NCBI RefSeq assembly: GCF_003384935.1
Contig: NZ_QTTQ01000009.1
Span: forward strand, 1,116,001 to 1,180,000
Reading direction: 5' to 3'
Source of the DNA: Lutibacter oceani
GTDB lineage: Bacteria > Bacteroidota > Bacteroidia > Flavobacteriales > Flavobacteriaceae
Length of the DNA: 64,000 bases
How positions within the stretch are numbered: the stretch's first letter is position 1; every line of letters starts with the position of its first letter. Positions 36,225 through 45,644 of this stretch are shown piece by piece. The position numbers and the translations under genes are program-made. The notes under the pieces are model-generated. The model had not been told where the DNA came from. It was given only the letters and a program-made list of their open reading frames with translations, and did not search any database.

Positions 36225-37202
36225 TTGAATAAAAAAATTAAAAAAACAGTTTTTTTAATACTCCCAATAGCCTTGGGAGTATTTTTAATTTGGTACTCTT
36301 TGTCAAAACTATCACCTTCTGATGTTGAGTCTATAAAAACCTCCTTTAAAACGGCTAATTATTGGTGGGTTTTAGTTTCTTTAATTTTCGGAATATTAAG
36401 TCATTTGTCCAGAGCATATCGTTGGCAATTTTTATTGGAACCTTTAGGTTATAAACCCAGATTTGCTAATAGTATTATGGCAGTTTTAATTGCCTATTTA
36501 CTAAATTTATTTATACCAAGATCTGGTGAGTTTGCAAGAGCTGCAAGTGTAAAAAAGTATGAAAATATTCCTTTTGAAAAGGCCTTTGGAACTATTGTAG
36601 CTGAAAGAGTTGCCGATGTAATTATTTTGCTTTTAATTATTGGTGTTGCTTTCTTTTTTCAAACAGAATTAATAAGTAGTTATATTTTTAAAGAAGACCA
36701 ATCTAGTAGTATTTATTATAAAATAGTTGTTTTTGTTGTATTGCCTTTAGTTGGGTTTTTTATATATCGATTTTTAAAAAAATCTAAAAATCCATTTATA
36801 ATAAAGGTAATTTCTTTTGTAAACGGGTTAATTGATGGAGCTAAGAGTATTTTTACCATGAAAAAGAAGTGGGAATTTATATTTCACACTATTTTTATTT
36901 GGGTAATGTATGTACTTATGTTTTATGCAGTAACTTTTGCTTTACCGGAAACTACCAACTTACCTTTTGCAGCAATAATAGTTGGCTTTGTTGTAGGAGG
37001 TTTAAGTATGGCATTAACAAATGGAGGTTTAGGAACTTATCCATTACTTGTTGCTGGTGCACTGGTTTTGTATAAAGTAGAGCACAATCCTGCATTAGCT
37101 TTTGGATGGATTATGTGGACAGCTCAAACCATAATGGTAATCTTATTTGGAAGTCTTTCATTAATATTAATTCCAATTTATAATAAATACCTCGAGAAAT
37201 AG
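36225..37202 (+). CDS. Lysylphosphatidylglycerol synthase TM-region (UPF0104) membrane protein
   Basis: A 325-aa inner membrane protein with about eight helices of the LPG_synthase_TM / UPF0104 family (flippase-domain-like). SHLSRAYRWQFLLEPLGY, FIPRSGEFARA and the ALTNGGLGTYPLL loop are family features. It lacks the soluble aminoacyl-transfer domain of MprF, so lipid flipping or an unrelated envelope role is possible. Translation must begin at TTG 36225, 2 nt after the panD stop, because the next in-frame Met is about 85 codons inside the membrane domain. The gene lies between panD and radA. Confidence 0.85.
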   Translation: MNKKIKKTVFLILPIALGVFLIWYSLSKLSPSDVESIKTSFKTANYWWVLVSLIFGILSHLSRAYRWQFLLEPLGYKPRFANSIMAVLIAYLLNLFIPRSGEFARAASVKKYENIPFEKAFGTIVAERVADVIILLLIIGVAFFFQTELISSYIFKEDQSSSIYYKIVVFVVLPLVGFFIYRFLKKSKNPFIIKVISFVNGLIDGAKSIFTMKKKWEFIFHTIFIWVMYVLMFYAVTFALPETTNLPFAAIIVGFVVGGLSMALTNGGLGTYPLLVAGALVLYKVEHNPALAFGWIMWTAQTIMVILFGSLSLILIPIYNKYLEK

Positions 37203-37241
37203 GTATTTCTTTATATATTTACTTTTTCAATTTTTATAAAA

Positions 37242-38600
37242 ATGGCTAAAACAAAAACTTCTTTTTTTTGTCAAAATTGTGGTGCGCAATATGCAAAATG
37301 GTTAGGACAATGCACTTCTTGTAAAGAGTGGAATACTATTGTTGAAGAAGTTATTCAGAAAGAAGAAAAAAGAAACTGGAAACAAACCGCTTCAGTAAAA
37401 AAAACAAATAAAGCTTTAAAAATAAATGAAATCCAATTGGATAAAGAAGATAGGATTTCAACTAAAAATAACGAGTTAAATAGAGTTTTAGGAGGAGGGT
37501 TGGTTAAAGGTTCTATGACACTTTTAGGCGGTGAACCCGGTATTGGAAAATCTACATTATTATTACAAATAGCATTAGCTATTCCAAAAAAAGTATTATA
37601 TGTTTCAGGGGAGGAAAGTCAGTCGCAAATTAAAATGCGTGCTGAGCGACTTCAAATTAAAAATACCAACTGTTTAATTTTAACCGAAACAAATACACAA
37701 CATATTTTTAGAGCCATCGAAGAAGTACAACCAGAAGTTGTTGTAATCGATTCAATTCAAACCCTACATACGGAATATATTGAAGCCTCACCAGGTTCTA
37801 TTTCACAAATAAGGGAAACTACGGCTGAACTTATAAAATTTGCAAAAGAAACTGCCACACCAGTACTTTTAATTGGTCATATTACTAAAGATGGAAATAT
37901 AGCAGGACCAAAAATTTTGGAACATATGGTGGATGTAGTATTGCAATTTGAAGGAGATAGAAATCATACATACCGTATTTTACGAGCCAGTAAAAATCGT
38001 TTTGGTTCTACTGCTGAACTTGGAATTTACGAAATGCAAAGTATTGGTTTACGTGAAGTTGATAATCCTTCTGAAATATTAATTTCTCAAAAAGAAGACG
38101 ATTTAAGTGGTACGGCAATTGCGGCAACTTTAGAAGGAATGCGACCTTTAATGATAGAGGTTCAGGCATTAGTAAGTACTGCTGTTTACGGTACACCCCA
38201 ACGTTCAGCAACAGGTTACGATACAAAAAGATTAAATATGTTGTTAGCTGTATTAGAAAAACGAGCTGGTTTTAGACTAGGCGCAAAAGATGTTTTTTTA
38301 AATATAGCCGGTGGAATTAAAGTTGATGACCCAGCTATTGATTTAGCAGTTATAAGTGCTATTTTATCTTCAAATGAAGATGAGGCCATTCCTCAAGATT
38401 TTTGTTTTGCTGCAGAAATAGGTTTGGCAGGCGAAATTAGACCGGTAAACCGGGTGGAACAAAGAATTTTAGAGGCTGAAAAACTTGGTTTTAATAAAAT
38501 ATTCATTTCAAAATTTAATAAAATAAGTTCAAAAAACCATAGTATTAAAATTGTTCGGGTTACTAAAGTTGAAGATATTTACGCAAATTTATTTGCATAA
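37242..38600 (+). CDS. radA: DNA repair protein RadA (Sms)
   Basis: A 452-aa cytoplasmic helicase-like ATPase that helps branch migration in recombinational repair. It has an N-terminal zinc finger (Cys10, Cys13, Cys24, Cys27), a RecA-like core with Walker A GGEPGIGKST (96-105), the RadA-specific KNRFG motif, and a Lon-protease-like C-terminal domain (about 270-452). Length is normal. It is the last gene of the panC run and ends at a bidirectional terminator. Confidence 0.96.
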   Translation: MAKTKTSFFCQNCGAQYAKWLGQCTSCKEWNTIVEEVIQKEEKRNWKQTASVKKTNKALKINEIQLDKEDRISTKNNELNRVLGGGLVKGSMTLLGGEPGIGKSTLLLQIALAIPKKVLYVSGEESQSQIKMRAERLQIKNTNCLILTETNTQHIFRAIEEVQPEVVVIDSIQTLHTEYIEASPGSISQIRETTAELIKFAKETATPVLLIGHITKDGNIAGPKILEHMVDVVLQFEGDRNHTYRILRASKNRFGSTAELGIYEMQSIGLREVDNPSEILISQKEDDLSGTAIAATLEGMRPLMIEVQALVSTAVYGTPQRSATGYDTKRLNMLLAVLEKRAGFRLGAKDVFLNIAGGIKVDDPAIDLAVISAILSSNEDEAIPQDFCFAAEIGLAGEIRPVNRVEQRILEAEKLGFNKIFISKFNKISSKNHSIKIVRVTKVEDIYANLFA

Positions 38601-38630
38601 AAAAAACCGAGTTTTAGACTCGGTTTTTTT
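38600..38630. terminator. Bidirectional terminator between radA and hemD
   Basis: A 13-bp stem with core AACCGAGT/ACTCGGTT (38600-38612 with 38618-38630), loop TTTAG, A-run before and T-run after. The two flanking genes converge. Confidence 0.9.
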
Positions 38631-38647
38631 ATAGGTAATGTTATAAA

Positions 38648-39394
38648 CTATTTTTTGTTTACTTCTAAAATATATTTTTCCAAAGCCATAGTCATAGAAG
38701 GTGTTTCTGGAGTTGGTGCTTCAATATTACATTTTAAGCCAGCCTCTGTTGCAGCTTTTACTGTTGAATTTCCAAAAACGGCAATTCTAGTATTATTTTG
38801 CTGAAAATTAGGGAAATTTTGAAATAAGGAATCTATTCCTGAAGGGGAAAAGAAAACCAAAATATCATAAAATACATTTTCTAAATTAGATAAGTCACTT
38901 ACAACAGTTTTAAATAAAATAGCTCTAGTCCAATTAACTTCAAGTTCATTTAAAGTTTCAGGAACAATGTCTTTTAATTTATCAGATGAAGGTAAAAGAA
39001 ACTTTTCATCTTTATATTTTTTAATAATTTTAGATAATTCCGGAAAAGTACGTTGGCCAACATAAATTTTACGTTTTCTATAAACTACATACTTTTGCAA
39101 ATAGTAAGCAACTGCTTCAGATTGACAAAAATATTTCATAGTATCTGGCACAGTAAATCTCATTTCTTCTGCAACTCTAAAAAAGTGATCAACAGCATTT
39201 CTACTAGTTAAAATAATGGCTGTATAGCTTCTTAAATCAATTTTTTGAGTTCTAACTTCTTTTGCAGAAACTCCTTCAACATGAATAAAAGGCACAAAAT
39301 CAATTTTAACTTTTTGCTTTTCTATTAAATCTGTATATGGAGAATTTTCCGTCTTGGGAGCTGGCTGAGAAACCAAAATTGTTTTCACTTTCAT
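38648..39394 (-). CDS. hemD: Uroporphyrinogen-III synthase
   Basis: A 248-aa cytoplasmic enzyme that closes hydroxymethylbilane to uroporphyrinogen III in heme synthesis. The HemD family is low in identity, but ILVSQPAP at the start, IILTSRNAVDHFF and FFSPSGIDSLF are characteristic. The ATG at 39394 is preferred to an in-frame TTG 9 nt upstream. It follows a DUF4271 gene with about 17 bp between them, an arrangement common in flavobacteria. Confidence 0.9.
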   Translation of the reverse strand: MKVKTILVSQPAPKTENSPYTDLIEKQKVKIDFVPFIHVEGVSAKEVRTQKIDLRSYTAIILTSRNAVDHFFRVAEEMRFTVPDTMKYFCQSEAVAYYLQKYVVYRKRKIYVGQRTFPELSKIIKKYKDEKFLLPSSDKLKDIVPETLNELEVNWTRAILFKTVVSDLSNLENVFYDILVFFSPSGIDSLFQNFPNFQQNNTRIAVFGNSTVKAATEAGLKCNIEAPTPETPSMTMALEKYILEVNKK

Positions 39395-39411
39395 AAACTT
39401 CAATTTTGTCT

Positions 39412-40074
39412 TTAAATCGTTAGTTTTAAAATAATTACTATAGGTACTATTTCAAGTGCGCAAAGGTACAAAATAAAATAAAACAAGTTATTAAATATCA
39501 ACTTTTTATTATTTATTAGTAAAAGACCATACCTTATTATTAATAGAAAAAGAAAAACAGCAAGCGTTATTTTAAAAATTAAATCATCAAATTGTTTTGT
39601 GTAAGTAGATAAGATTAATAGGGGTAATATCCATAAAATCAAGTTATTAAAATAACTTATTTTTTGAAATGAAATTTTTTGATGAACGGATTTTATATCA
39701 AAAATGAAAGCTAGAAAAATTCCAGTTAATAAACGAAAAGCAAAATACAAACTTACTCCTATAGCAATTGCTATATATAATTTTAAACCTGCAAAGCCAA
39801 TTTTTAAACCTAAAAATCCATTTAAATAATATAACAATAAAGCAATAGTTAAAAGCTGAACAATAAAAAAAAGTATTTGATAAAGGTTGAAGAAAATATT
39901 TTTTTCTTTATTAAAATAGGAAAGCATGTTCTTTTTCTTAAAAAAAAAGGAACTTGTCTTTAGCAATCTATTTTCAAATAAAAATTTTTCAATTGTTAAA
40001 ATTGAAAGAATTATTAAAAAAACAAAAGTAATCCAGTCGTTATTTAAAATAGTTATTTTTTCTGCACCAATCAT
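39412..40074 (-). CDS. DUF4271 family membrane protein
   Basis: A 220-aa protein with about six hydrophobic helices and an N-terminal extracytoplasmic stretch, matching DUF4271, a Bacteroidota-only family of unknown function. It lies immediately upstream of hemD in the same direction. On the minus strand a perfect -7 box TAATTTTG (40105-40098) precedes its ATG by 23 nt. No catalytic motif is visible. Confidence 0.8.
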   Translation of the reverse strand: MIGAEKITILNNDWITFVFLIILSILTIEKFLFENRLLKTSSFFFKKKNMLSYFNKEKNIFFNLYQILFFIVQLLTIALLLYYLNGFLGLKIGFAGLKLYIAIAIGVSLYFAFRLLTGIFLAFIFDIKSVHQKISFQKISYFNNLILWILPLLILSTYTKQFDDLIFKITLAVFLFLLIIRYGLLLINNKKLIFNNLFYFILYLCALEIVPIVIILKLTI

Positions 40075-40097
40075 TAATCAATGATAAAATTTTAAGG

Positions 40098-40127
40098 CAA
40101 AATTAGTAATAATTTGTTTTATCTTTG
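40098..40127. promoter_or_regulatory. Divergent -7 boxes for DUF4271-hemD and the mannosyltransferase gene
   Basis: The minus strand carries TAATTTTG (40105-40098) and the plus strand TATCTTTG (40120-40127), both perfect -7 boxes. They lie 14 nt apart and point outward. Confidence 0.6.
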
Positions 40128-40144
40128 CCGCATAATTTTTCTAT

Positions 40145-40864
40145 ATGTCAAATACATTAGTAATAATACCAACTTTTAATGAAAAGGAAAATGTTGAATC
40201 AATTATTAGAGCAGTATTTAGTCAAAAAAAACAGTTTGATATTTTAATTGTTGATGATAATTCTCCAGATGGAACTGGAGATATTGTAAGCGAATTGCAA
40301 AAGGAGTTTCAACAATTATATTTAGAAGTAAGAACTGAAAAAAAAGGCTTAGGGACCGCTTATATACATGGTTTTAAGTGGGCTTTAGAAAGAAATTATG
40401 ATTTTATTATTGAAATGGATGCAGATTTTTCTCATAATCCAAAAGATTTAATTAAATTGTATAAAGCTTGTGCTGAAGATGGTGCTGACTTTTCAATAGG
40501 TTCAAGGTATTTAAACAATAAAATAAATGTAGTAAATTGGGATATTAAAAGGTTGTTTTTATCTTACTTTGCTTCAAAATATGTGAAAATTGTAACAAGA
40601 ATACCAATTTTTGATACCACAGCTGGTTTTGTTTGTTACAAACGTAAAGTTTTGGAAAGTATAGATTTAGATAAAATTAAATTTGTGGGGTATGCTTTTC
40701 AAATTGAAATGAAATTTAAAGCTTGGAAACACAATTTTAAGCATAAAGAAGTTTCTATAATTTTTACTGATAGAAAAAGAGGAACATCAAAAATGAGTGG
40801 ATCAATAATTTCAGAAGCTATTTTTGGTGTCATTAAAATGAGAATGCAAGGATTGCCAAAATAA
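40145..40864 (+). CDS. Polyprenol monophosphomannose synthase (GT2)
   Basis: A 239-aa GT2 glycosyltransferase of the dolichyl-phosphate mannose synthase group, transferring a sugar from a nucleotide donor to a polyprenyl phosphate carrier. The nucleotide-binding VDDNSPDGTG (36-45) and the catalytic MDADFSHNP are clear. There is no C-terminal membrane domain, so it is a soluble or peripheral DPM1-type enzyme. It heads an operon with pyrC (14-bp gap) and DUF4296. The exact sugar is inferred from the family. Confidence 0.88.
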   Translation: MSNTLVIIPTFNEKENVESIIRAVFSQKKQFDILIVDDNSPDGTGDIVSELQKEFQQLYLEVRTEKKGLGTAYIHGFKWALERNYDFIIEMDADFSHNPKDLIKLYKACAEDGADFSIGSRYLNNKINVVNWDIKRLFLSYFASKYVKIVTRIPIFDTTAGFVCYKRKVLESIDLDKIKFVGYAFQIEMKFKAWKHNFKHKEVSIIFTDRKRGTSKMSGSIISEAIFGVIKMRMQGLPK

Positions 40865-40878
40865 AGAAAGAGAAAAAT

Positions 40879-42228
40879 ATGGGGTTAACACTTATTAAAA
40901 ACGCTCAAATTGTTAACGAGGGTAATATATTTGAAGGCGATGTATTAATTGATGGTGAATATATTGTAGATATTGATATCTCAATAAGTTCAAAATCTTC
41001 TGATACTGTGGTTATTGATGCTGAAGGAAAATTTTTAATTCCTGGAGTAATAGACGATCAGGTGCATTTTAGAGAGCCAGGACTTACTCACAAAGCAACT
41101 ATTGAAACAGAAAGTAAAGCTGCGGTAGCTGGAGGAATTACTTCATTTATTGAAATGCCAAATACGGTTCCGCAAGCAACTACACAAGAATTACTGGAAA
41201 AAAAGTTTGAAACAGCTTCAAAAACGTCTTATGCAAATTATTCTTTTATGTTTGGTGGAACAAATGATAATTTGGACGAGTTGTTAAAAACAAATCCAAC
41301 AAATGTTGCAGGAATAAAATTATTTTTAGGATCTTCAACAGGAAATATGTTGGTTGATGATGCTGTTGTTTTGGAAAAGATTTTTTCTTCAACAAAAATG
41401 CTTATTGCAGTACATTGTGAAGATGAAGCAACTATAAAAGCTAATTTAGAAACTTATTTAAAGGAATATGGAGATGACATTCCTATTGAAATGCATCCTA
41501 AAATTAGAAGCGAACAAGCTTGTTATTTATCATCTTCAAAGGCAATTGAATTGGCAAAAAAAACAGGTGCACGTTTGCATGTGTTTCATTTATCAACTGA
41601 AAAAGAAACCAAGCTTTTTACAAATAAAATACCTTTAGAGAAAAAGCAAATTACAGCAGAAGTTTGTGTACATCATTTAACCTTTGATGATAGAGATTAC
41701 AAATCAAAAGGAACATTAATAAAATGGAATCCGGCAGTAAAAACTGAAAAAGATAAAGAAGGTTTATGGAAAGCATTGCTTGATGATAGAATTGATGTAA
41801 TTGCAACAGACCATGCGCCACATACAATTGAAGAAAAAAAGCAAGTATATACAAAAGCTCCTAGCGGTGGTCCATTGGTTCAACATGCGCTACCAGCAAT
41901 GTTGAAGGAATACAGAAACGATAAAATTTCAATAGAAAAAATAGTTGAAAAAATGTGTCATAATCCTGCTATTATTTTCAAAATTGAAAAAAGAGGATTT
42001 ATAAAAAAAGGATTTTATGCTGATTTGGTTTTAGTTGATATAGCTTCACCTTGGACCGTAAAAAAAGATAATATTTTGTATAAATGTGGTTGGTCTCCTT
42101 TTGAAGGCACAACTTTTTATTCAAAAATTACACATACTTTTGTAAATGGAAACCTTATTTATAATAACGGAAAATTTAATGATACAATAAAAGGCAAAAG
42201 ATTGTTGTTTAATAGAACAAATGAATAA
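40879..42228 (+). CDS. pyrC: Dihydroorotase
   Basis: A 449-aa zinc amidohydrolase of pyrimidine synthesis, closing carbamoyl aspartate to dihydroorotate. It has GVIDDQVHFREPG (56-68), the Lys expected to be carbamylated in AGIKLFLG, later His ligands in AVHCEDE and HVFHLS, and the catalytic Asp in ATDHAPHT. The usual HxH zinc motif is QVH here (Gln61 in place of the first His). I believe related Bacteroidota enzymes share this. Allantoinase is an alternative, but no purine-degradation genes are near. It overlaps the next gene by 8 bp. Confidence 0.9.
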   Translation: MGLTLIKNAQIVNEGNIFEGDVLIDGEYIVDIDISISSKSSDTVVIDAEGKFLIPGVIDDQVHFREPGLTHKATIETESKAAVAGGITSFIEMPNTVPQATTQELLEKKFETASKTSYANYSFMFGGTNDNLDELLKTNPTNVAGIKLFLGSSTGNMLVDDAVVLEKIFSSTKMLIAVHCEDEATIKANLETYLKEYGDDIPIEMHPKIRSEQACYLSSSKAIELAKKTGARLHVFHLSTEKETKLFTNKIPLEKKQITAEVCVHHLTFDDRDYKSKGTLIKWNPAVKTEKDKEGLWKALLDDRIDVIATDHAPHTIEEKKQVYTKAPSGGPLVQHALPAMLKEYRNDKISIEKIVEKMCHNPAIIFKIEKRGFIKKGFYADLVLVDIASPWTVKKDNILYKCGWSPFEGTTFYSKITHTFVNGNLIYNNGKFNDTIKGKRLLFNRTNE

Positions 42229-42676
42229 ATTTATTTACATAGTACTTATTAGTTTTTTATTGTTGAATTGTACTAGTAATACAATTTTAAAAAAACCGGA
42301 TAACTTGATTCCAAAAGATCAAATGGTTGATTTATTAACCGATCTTTTTATAGCTATGAATGCTCAAACAACTAAAAATATTGATTTAAAAAGAAATGTA
42401 AATTACTTTCCATTGGTTTTTGAAAAGTATAAAATTGATAGCACACAGTTTAAGGAAAGTAATTATTATTATACCTCTAAGGTAGATGATTATGATGATA
42501 TTTTAAACGAGGTTCAAGTACGTTTAGAAACTTTAAATGAGGTTTATAAAAAAGAAAAAAAGCTTAAAGATTCAATAGAAACTGTTACAAAAAAAATTGA
42601 GGACTCAATTAAAAGAGTTGAAGGAATTAATAAACCCATTACAAAACCAATATTTAAATCTAAAATTAAAAAATAA
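42221..42676 (+). CDS. DUF4296 family lipoprotein
   Basis: A 151-aa predicted lipoprotein with lipobox LLNC (Cys17) and the DUF4296 pattern IPKDQMVDLLTDLFIA, followed by a charged, helical, coiled-coil-like C-terminus. The function of this Bacteroidota family is unknown. It overlaps pyrC by 8 bp, so the two are translationally coupled. Its stop codon abuts the stop of the convergent acetyltransferase gene with no base between them and no terminator. Confidence 0.82.
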   Translation: MNKFIYIVLISFLLLNCTSNTILKKPDNLIPKDQMVDLLTDLFIAMNAQTTKNIDLKRNVNYFPLVFEKYKIDSTQFKESNYYYTSKVDDYDDILNEVQVRLETLNEVYKKEKKLKDSIETVTKKIEDSIKRVEGINKPITKPIFKSKIKK

Positions 42677-43213
42677 TTAGTGGTTTTCTATTTTATATAA
42701 AACACAATCTTTTAAGTTTTCAGATTCCAAAAGTAAAGGGTGCATAAAATTTTTAACTTTTTTTAATCCTATTTTCTTCATTACATTTTCTGAAACTATA
42801 TTAATTTTTGGTGCAATAGCATATATTTCATTTAAATTTAAATGTGTAAAAGCATATTCTAAACACTTTTTTGCGCCTTCAGTTGCAAAACCTTTATTCC
42901 ATGCTTTTTTATGTAGTCTCCAACCAATATCTATACAAGGAGTAAAGTCAGCATCATAATTTTGTTCAGAAAGTCCAATAAAACCAATAAACTCATTATT
43001 TTTAATTGTATCAACTGCAAAATAGCAAAACCTTTTTTCAATAAATTGTTGTTGCATTTTTTTAATAAATAATACAGTATCAGTTTCAGAAAGTGTTTTA
43101 GGGAAAAATTTCATAACTTCTTTATCTGAGTTTATTTCAGCCATTTTTTTGAAATCAGATTTTTCCCAATTTCTAAATCCTAACCGTTGTGAAGTAAATA
43201 TATAATTTGACAT
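42677..43213 (-). CDS. GNAT family N-acetyltransferase (RimJ/RimL type)
   Basis: A 178-aa acetyl-CoA-dependent acetyltransferase. The opening SQRLGFRNWEKSDF, the DIGWRLHKKAWNKGFATEGAKKCLEYAF acetyl-CoA loop (described in part, about 102-129) and NVMKKIGL near the C-terminus are typical of the RimJ/RimL group. The substrate may be a protein N-terminus or a small molecule and cannot be predicted. It follows an epimerase gene with only 4 bp between them. Confidence 0.88.
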   Translation of the reverse strand: MSNYIFTSQRLGFRNWEKSDFKKMAEINSDKEVMKFFPKTLSETDTVLFIKKMQQQFIEKRFCYFAVDTIKNNEFIGFIGLSEQNYDADFTPCIDIGWRLHKKAWNKGFATEGAKKCLEYAFTHLNLNEIYAIAPKINIVSENVMKKIGLKKVKNFMHPLLLESENLKDCVLYKIENH

Positions 43214-43217
43214 ATTT

Positions 43218-44225
43218 TTATAAATCTTTCAGATAAAATTTACAGACTTCATTAATACTTGTTGAAATAGGTTGAAATTTAAAATCCAGGGTGTTTTTTA
43301 TTTTTTCAGAAGAAAAATAACGTTTTTGGTGAATTGATTTTGATGATTGTTTTGTTAGTAATGGAGGTTTTTTTATTAAAAATGATTTAACCTTTTCAAT
43401 TCTCCAGCCAATTTCACTCATTAATTTTGTCACTTTTATAGAGGGTATATTTTTATTGAAATTTATAGCAATTTTAGTAAATATATCTTGAAAACTATTG
43501 TTTTCTGCAACTAAAATAAAACGCTCGTTTTGCACATCGCTTTTCATTAAAAGCCGCATTGTTTTTACTACATCATTTACTGAAACATAACCGGTAATTC
43601 CTTCAGAATAAAATTTAAAGCCTTTGTAAATTTTATCAAATATTTTTCCCGATCCGTTTTTCCAAAACCCAGCACCTAAAATAACACCCGGATTAACAAT
43701 AATAACTGGAATTCCTTCTTGAGAAGCACGCCAAACTTCCATTTCAGCGCCATATTTTGAAATGGCATACCCGTAATTACTTTTTTCAATGTCCCATTCA
43801 TTGGTTTCATCAATAGGTTTTTTATGTATTGATTTTCCAACAGCGGCAATAGAGCTAACAAAGCAGAGTTTCCGAATGTTATTTTCAATGCTAAAATTTA
43901 CAATATTTGCAGTGCCCTCAATATTGATTTTTCGCAATTTCTTATAATCATTAGGGTTGAATGAAACCAACGCCGCGGCATGGTATACTTCTGTAACATT
44001 TTTAAAAGCAATTTCTAATGTAATAACATCTGTAATATCTGCTTCAATCCATTGTATTTTATTAAATAACATTTCAAAATCTTCAGAAAAATAGCTAAAT
44101 ACATTTTTTACAGCTTGTAAATTGCTTTTTTTTCTATAAATCGCTTTTACCGTATCATTTTCCAAAGAAAGTTGATACAATAAATGAGAGCCTACTAAAC
44201 CTGTTCCACCTGTAACTAATATCAT
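43218..44225 (-). CDS. NAD-dependent epimerase/dehydratase (extended SDR)
   Basis: A 335-aa NAD(P)-binding enzyme of the extended short-chain dehydrogenase group, with Rossmann motif VTGGTGLVGSHL (4-15) and the catalytic YAISK near residue 155. The ISxxAAVG segment carries the catalytic Ser. It resembles dihydroflavonol-reductase-like epimerases widespread in flavobacteria; the substrate is unknown. It is cotranscribed with the GNAT gene. The minus-strand 8-mer CATTTTTG just upstream is a one-mismatch -7 box. Confidence 0.86.
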   Translation of the reverse strand: MILVTGGTGLVGSHLLYQLSLENDTVKAIYRKKSNLQAVKNVFSYFSEDFEMLFNKIQWIEADITDVITLEIAFKNVTEVYHAAALVSFNPNDYKKLRKINIEGTANIVNFSIENNIRKLCFVSSIAAVGKSIHKKPIDETNEWDIEKSNYGYAISKYGAEMEVWRASQEGIPVIIVNPGVILGAGFWKNGSGKIFDKIYKGFKFYSEGITGYVSVNDVVKTMRLLMKSDVQNERFILVAENNSFQDIFTKIAINFNKNIPSIKVTKLMSEIGWRIEKVKSFLIKKPPLLTKQSSKSIHQKRYFSSEKIKNTLDFKFQPISTSINEVCKFYLKDL

Positions 44226-44279
44226 AAAACGAATGTAACAAAAATGTTTATTTAAAGTTATTTCTACAAAGTAAAATTT

Positions 44280-44287
44280 TATCTTTG
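44280..44287 (+). promoter_or_regulatory. -7 box TATCTTTG for tyrS
   Basis: A perfect TAnnTTTG 21 nt before the ATG at 44309. An in-frame TTG at 44285 lies inside this box and is therefore not a start codon. Confidence 0.6.
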
Positions 44288-44308
44288 CTGAAATTTAAAA
44301 ATTTGGAA

Positions 44309-45595
44309 ATGAATTTTGTTGAAGAACTACGTTGGAGAGGCATGTTACATGATATTATGCCTGAAACTGAAGAATATTTATTAAAAAATAAAACTACTGG
44401 TTATATTGGGTTTGATCCTACAGCTGACTCTTTGCATATTGGAAGTTTGGTCCCAATAATTATTTTAATGCACTTTCAAAAAGCAGGACACAATCCAATT
44501 GCTTTAGTTGGTGGAGCAACAGGTATGGTTGGTGATCCTTCTGGAAAATCTGATGAACGAAACTTATTGGACGAAGAAACATTAAATAAAAATGTTGCCG
44601 GTGTAAAAGGTCAGTTAGCACGATTTTTAGATTTTGATAGTACGGTTGAAAACAAGGCCGAATTGGTAAATAATTACGATTGGATGAAAAACATTTCATT
44701 AATCGATTTTGTTCGTGATGTAGGTAAACATATAACGGTTAACTATATGATGGCAAAAGATTCTGTAAAAAAACGTTTAGGATCAGATTCTCAAGCAGGA
44801 ATGAGTTTTACAGAATTTACATATCAGTTATTTCAAGGATACGATTTTTACCATCTGTATAAAGAAAAAAATTGTGTGCTTCAAATGGGAGGTTCAGACC
44901 AATGGGGAAATATTACAACAGGTACAGAACTTGTTAGAAGAAAAGCACAAGGTAAAGCCTATGCGTTAACCTGCAAACTAATTACCAAAGCTGATGGATC
45001 TAAGTTTGGGAAAACTGCTGGAGGAAATGTATGGTTAGATGCTAACAGAACTTCTCCTTATAAATTCTACCAATATTGGTTAAATTCTTCTGATGAAGAT
45101 GCCGAAAAGTATATTAAAATATTTACTTTTTTAGATAAGGAAACTATTGAAAAATTGATTGCGGAACATAAAGAGGCACCACATTTAAGAATACTTCAAA
45201 AGGCAATTGGTGAGGAAGTAACAGTTATGACTCACGGACAAGAAGCTTACGAAAATGCTATAAAAGCTTCAAATATTTTATTTGGAAAATCAACAGCTAA
45301 TGACTTAAAGAGCCTGGATGAACAAACATTTTTAGATGTTTTTGATGGTGTGCCTCAAGCTGAGGTTGAACGTGCGGTTGTTGAAAAGGGTTTGGAAATA
45401 GTTCCGGCTTTTTCTGAAACAGGATTTTTAAAATCTAATGGAGAAGTACGAAGAGCTTTAAAGGAAAATTCAATATCAGTTAACAAAGAAAAAGTAAATG
45501 AAGAATTTGTAATTACTTCAGATGATTTAATTGCTGATAAATTTGTGTTGTTACAACGCGGTAAAAAAAGTTATTATTTACTAAAAATAATTTAA
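44309..45595 (+). CDS. tyrS: Tyrosyl-tRNA synthetase
   Basis: A 428-aa class I aminoacyl-tRNA synthetase charging tRNA-Tyr. HIGS (43-46), the GSDQWGN tyrosine-binding segment, KFGKT (near 232, the KMSKS loop) and a C-terminal S4 RNA-binding domain are present. The ATG at 44309 is chosen because the upstream frame runs into the promoter. It is flanked by a terminator and a convergent acyltransferase gene. Confidence 0.96.
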   Translation: MNFVEELRWRGMLHDIMPETEEYLLKNKTTGYIGFDPTADSLHIGSLVPIIILMHFQKAGHNPIALVGGATGMVGDPSGKSDERNLLDEETLNKNVAGVKGQLARFLDFDSTVENKAELVNNYDWMKNISLIDFVRDVGKHITVNYMMAKDSVKKRLGSDSQAGMSFTEFTYQLFQGYDFYHLYKEKNCVLQMGGSDQWGNITTGTELVRRKAQGKAYALTCKLITKADGSKFGKTAGGNVWLDANRTSPYKFYQYWLNSSDEDAEKYIKIFTFLDKETIEKLIAEHKEAPHLRILQKAIGEEVTVMTHGQEAYENAIKASNILFGKSTANDLKSLDEQTFLDVFDGVPQAEVERAVVEKGLEIVPAFSETGFLKSNGEVRRALKENSISVNKEKVNEEFVITSDDLIADKFVLLQRGKKSYYLLKII

Positions 45596-45618
45596 ATTTT
45601 TAATTAAAAAAAGATTTT

Positions 45619-45644
45619 AAAAGACTACTGGAAAGTGGTCTTTT
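45619..45644. terminator. Bidirectional terminator between tyrS and the acyltransferase
   Basis: AAAAGACTACT pairs with AGTGGTCTTTT with one G-T pair and loop GGAA. T-runs follow in both directions; the two genes converge here. Confidence 0.82.
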
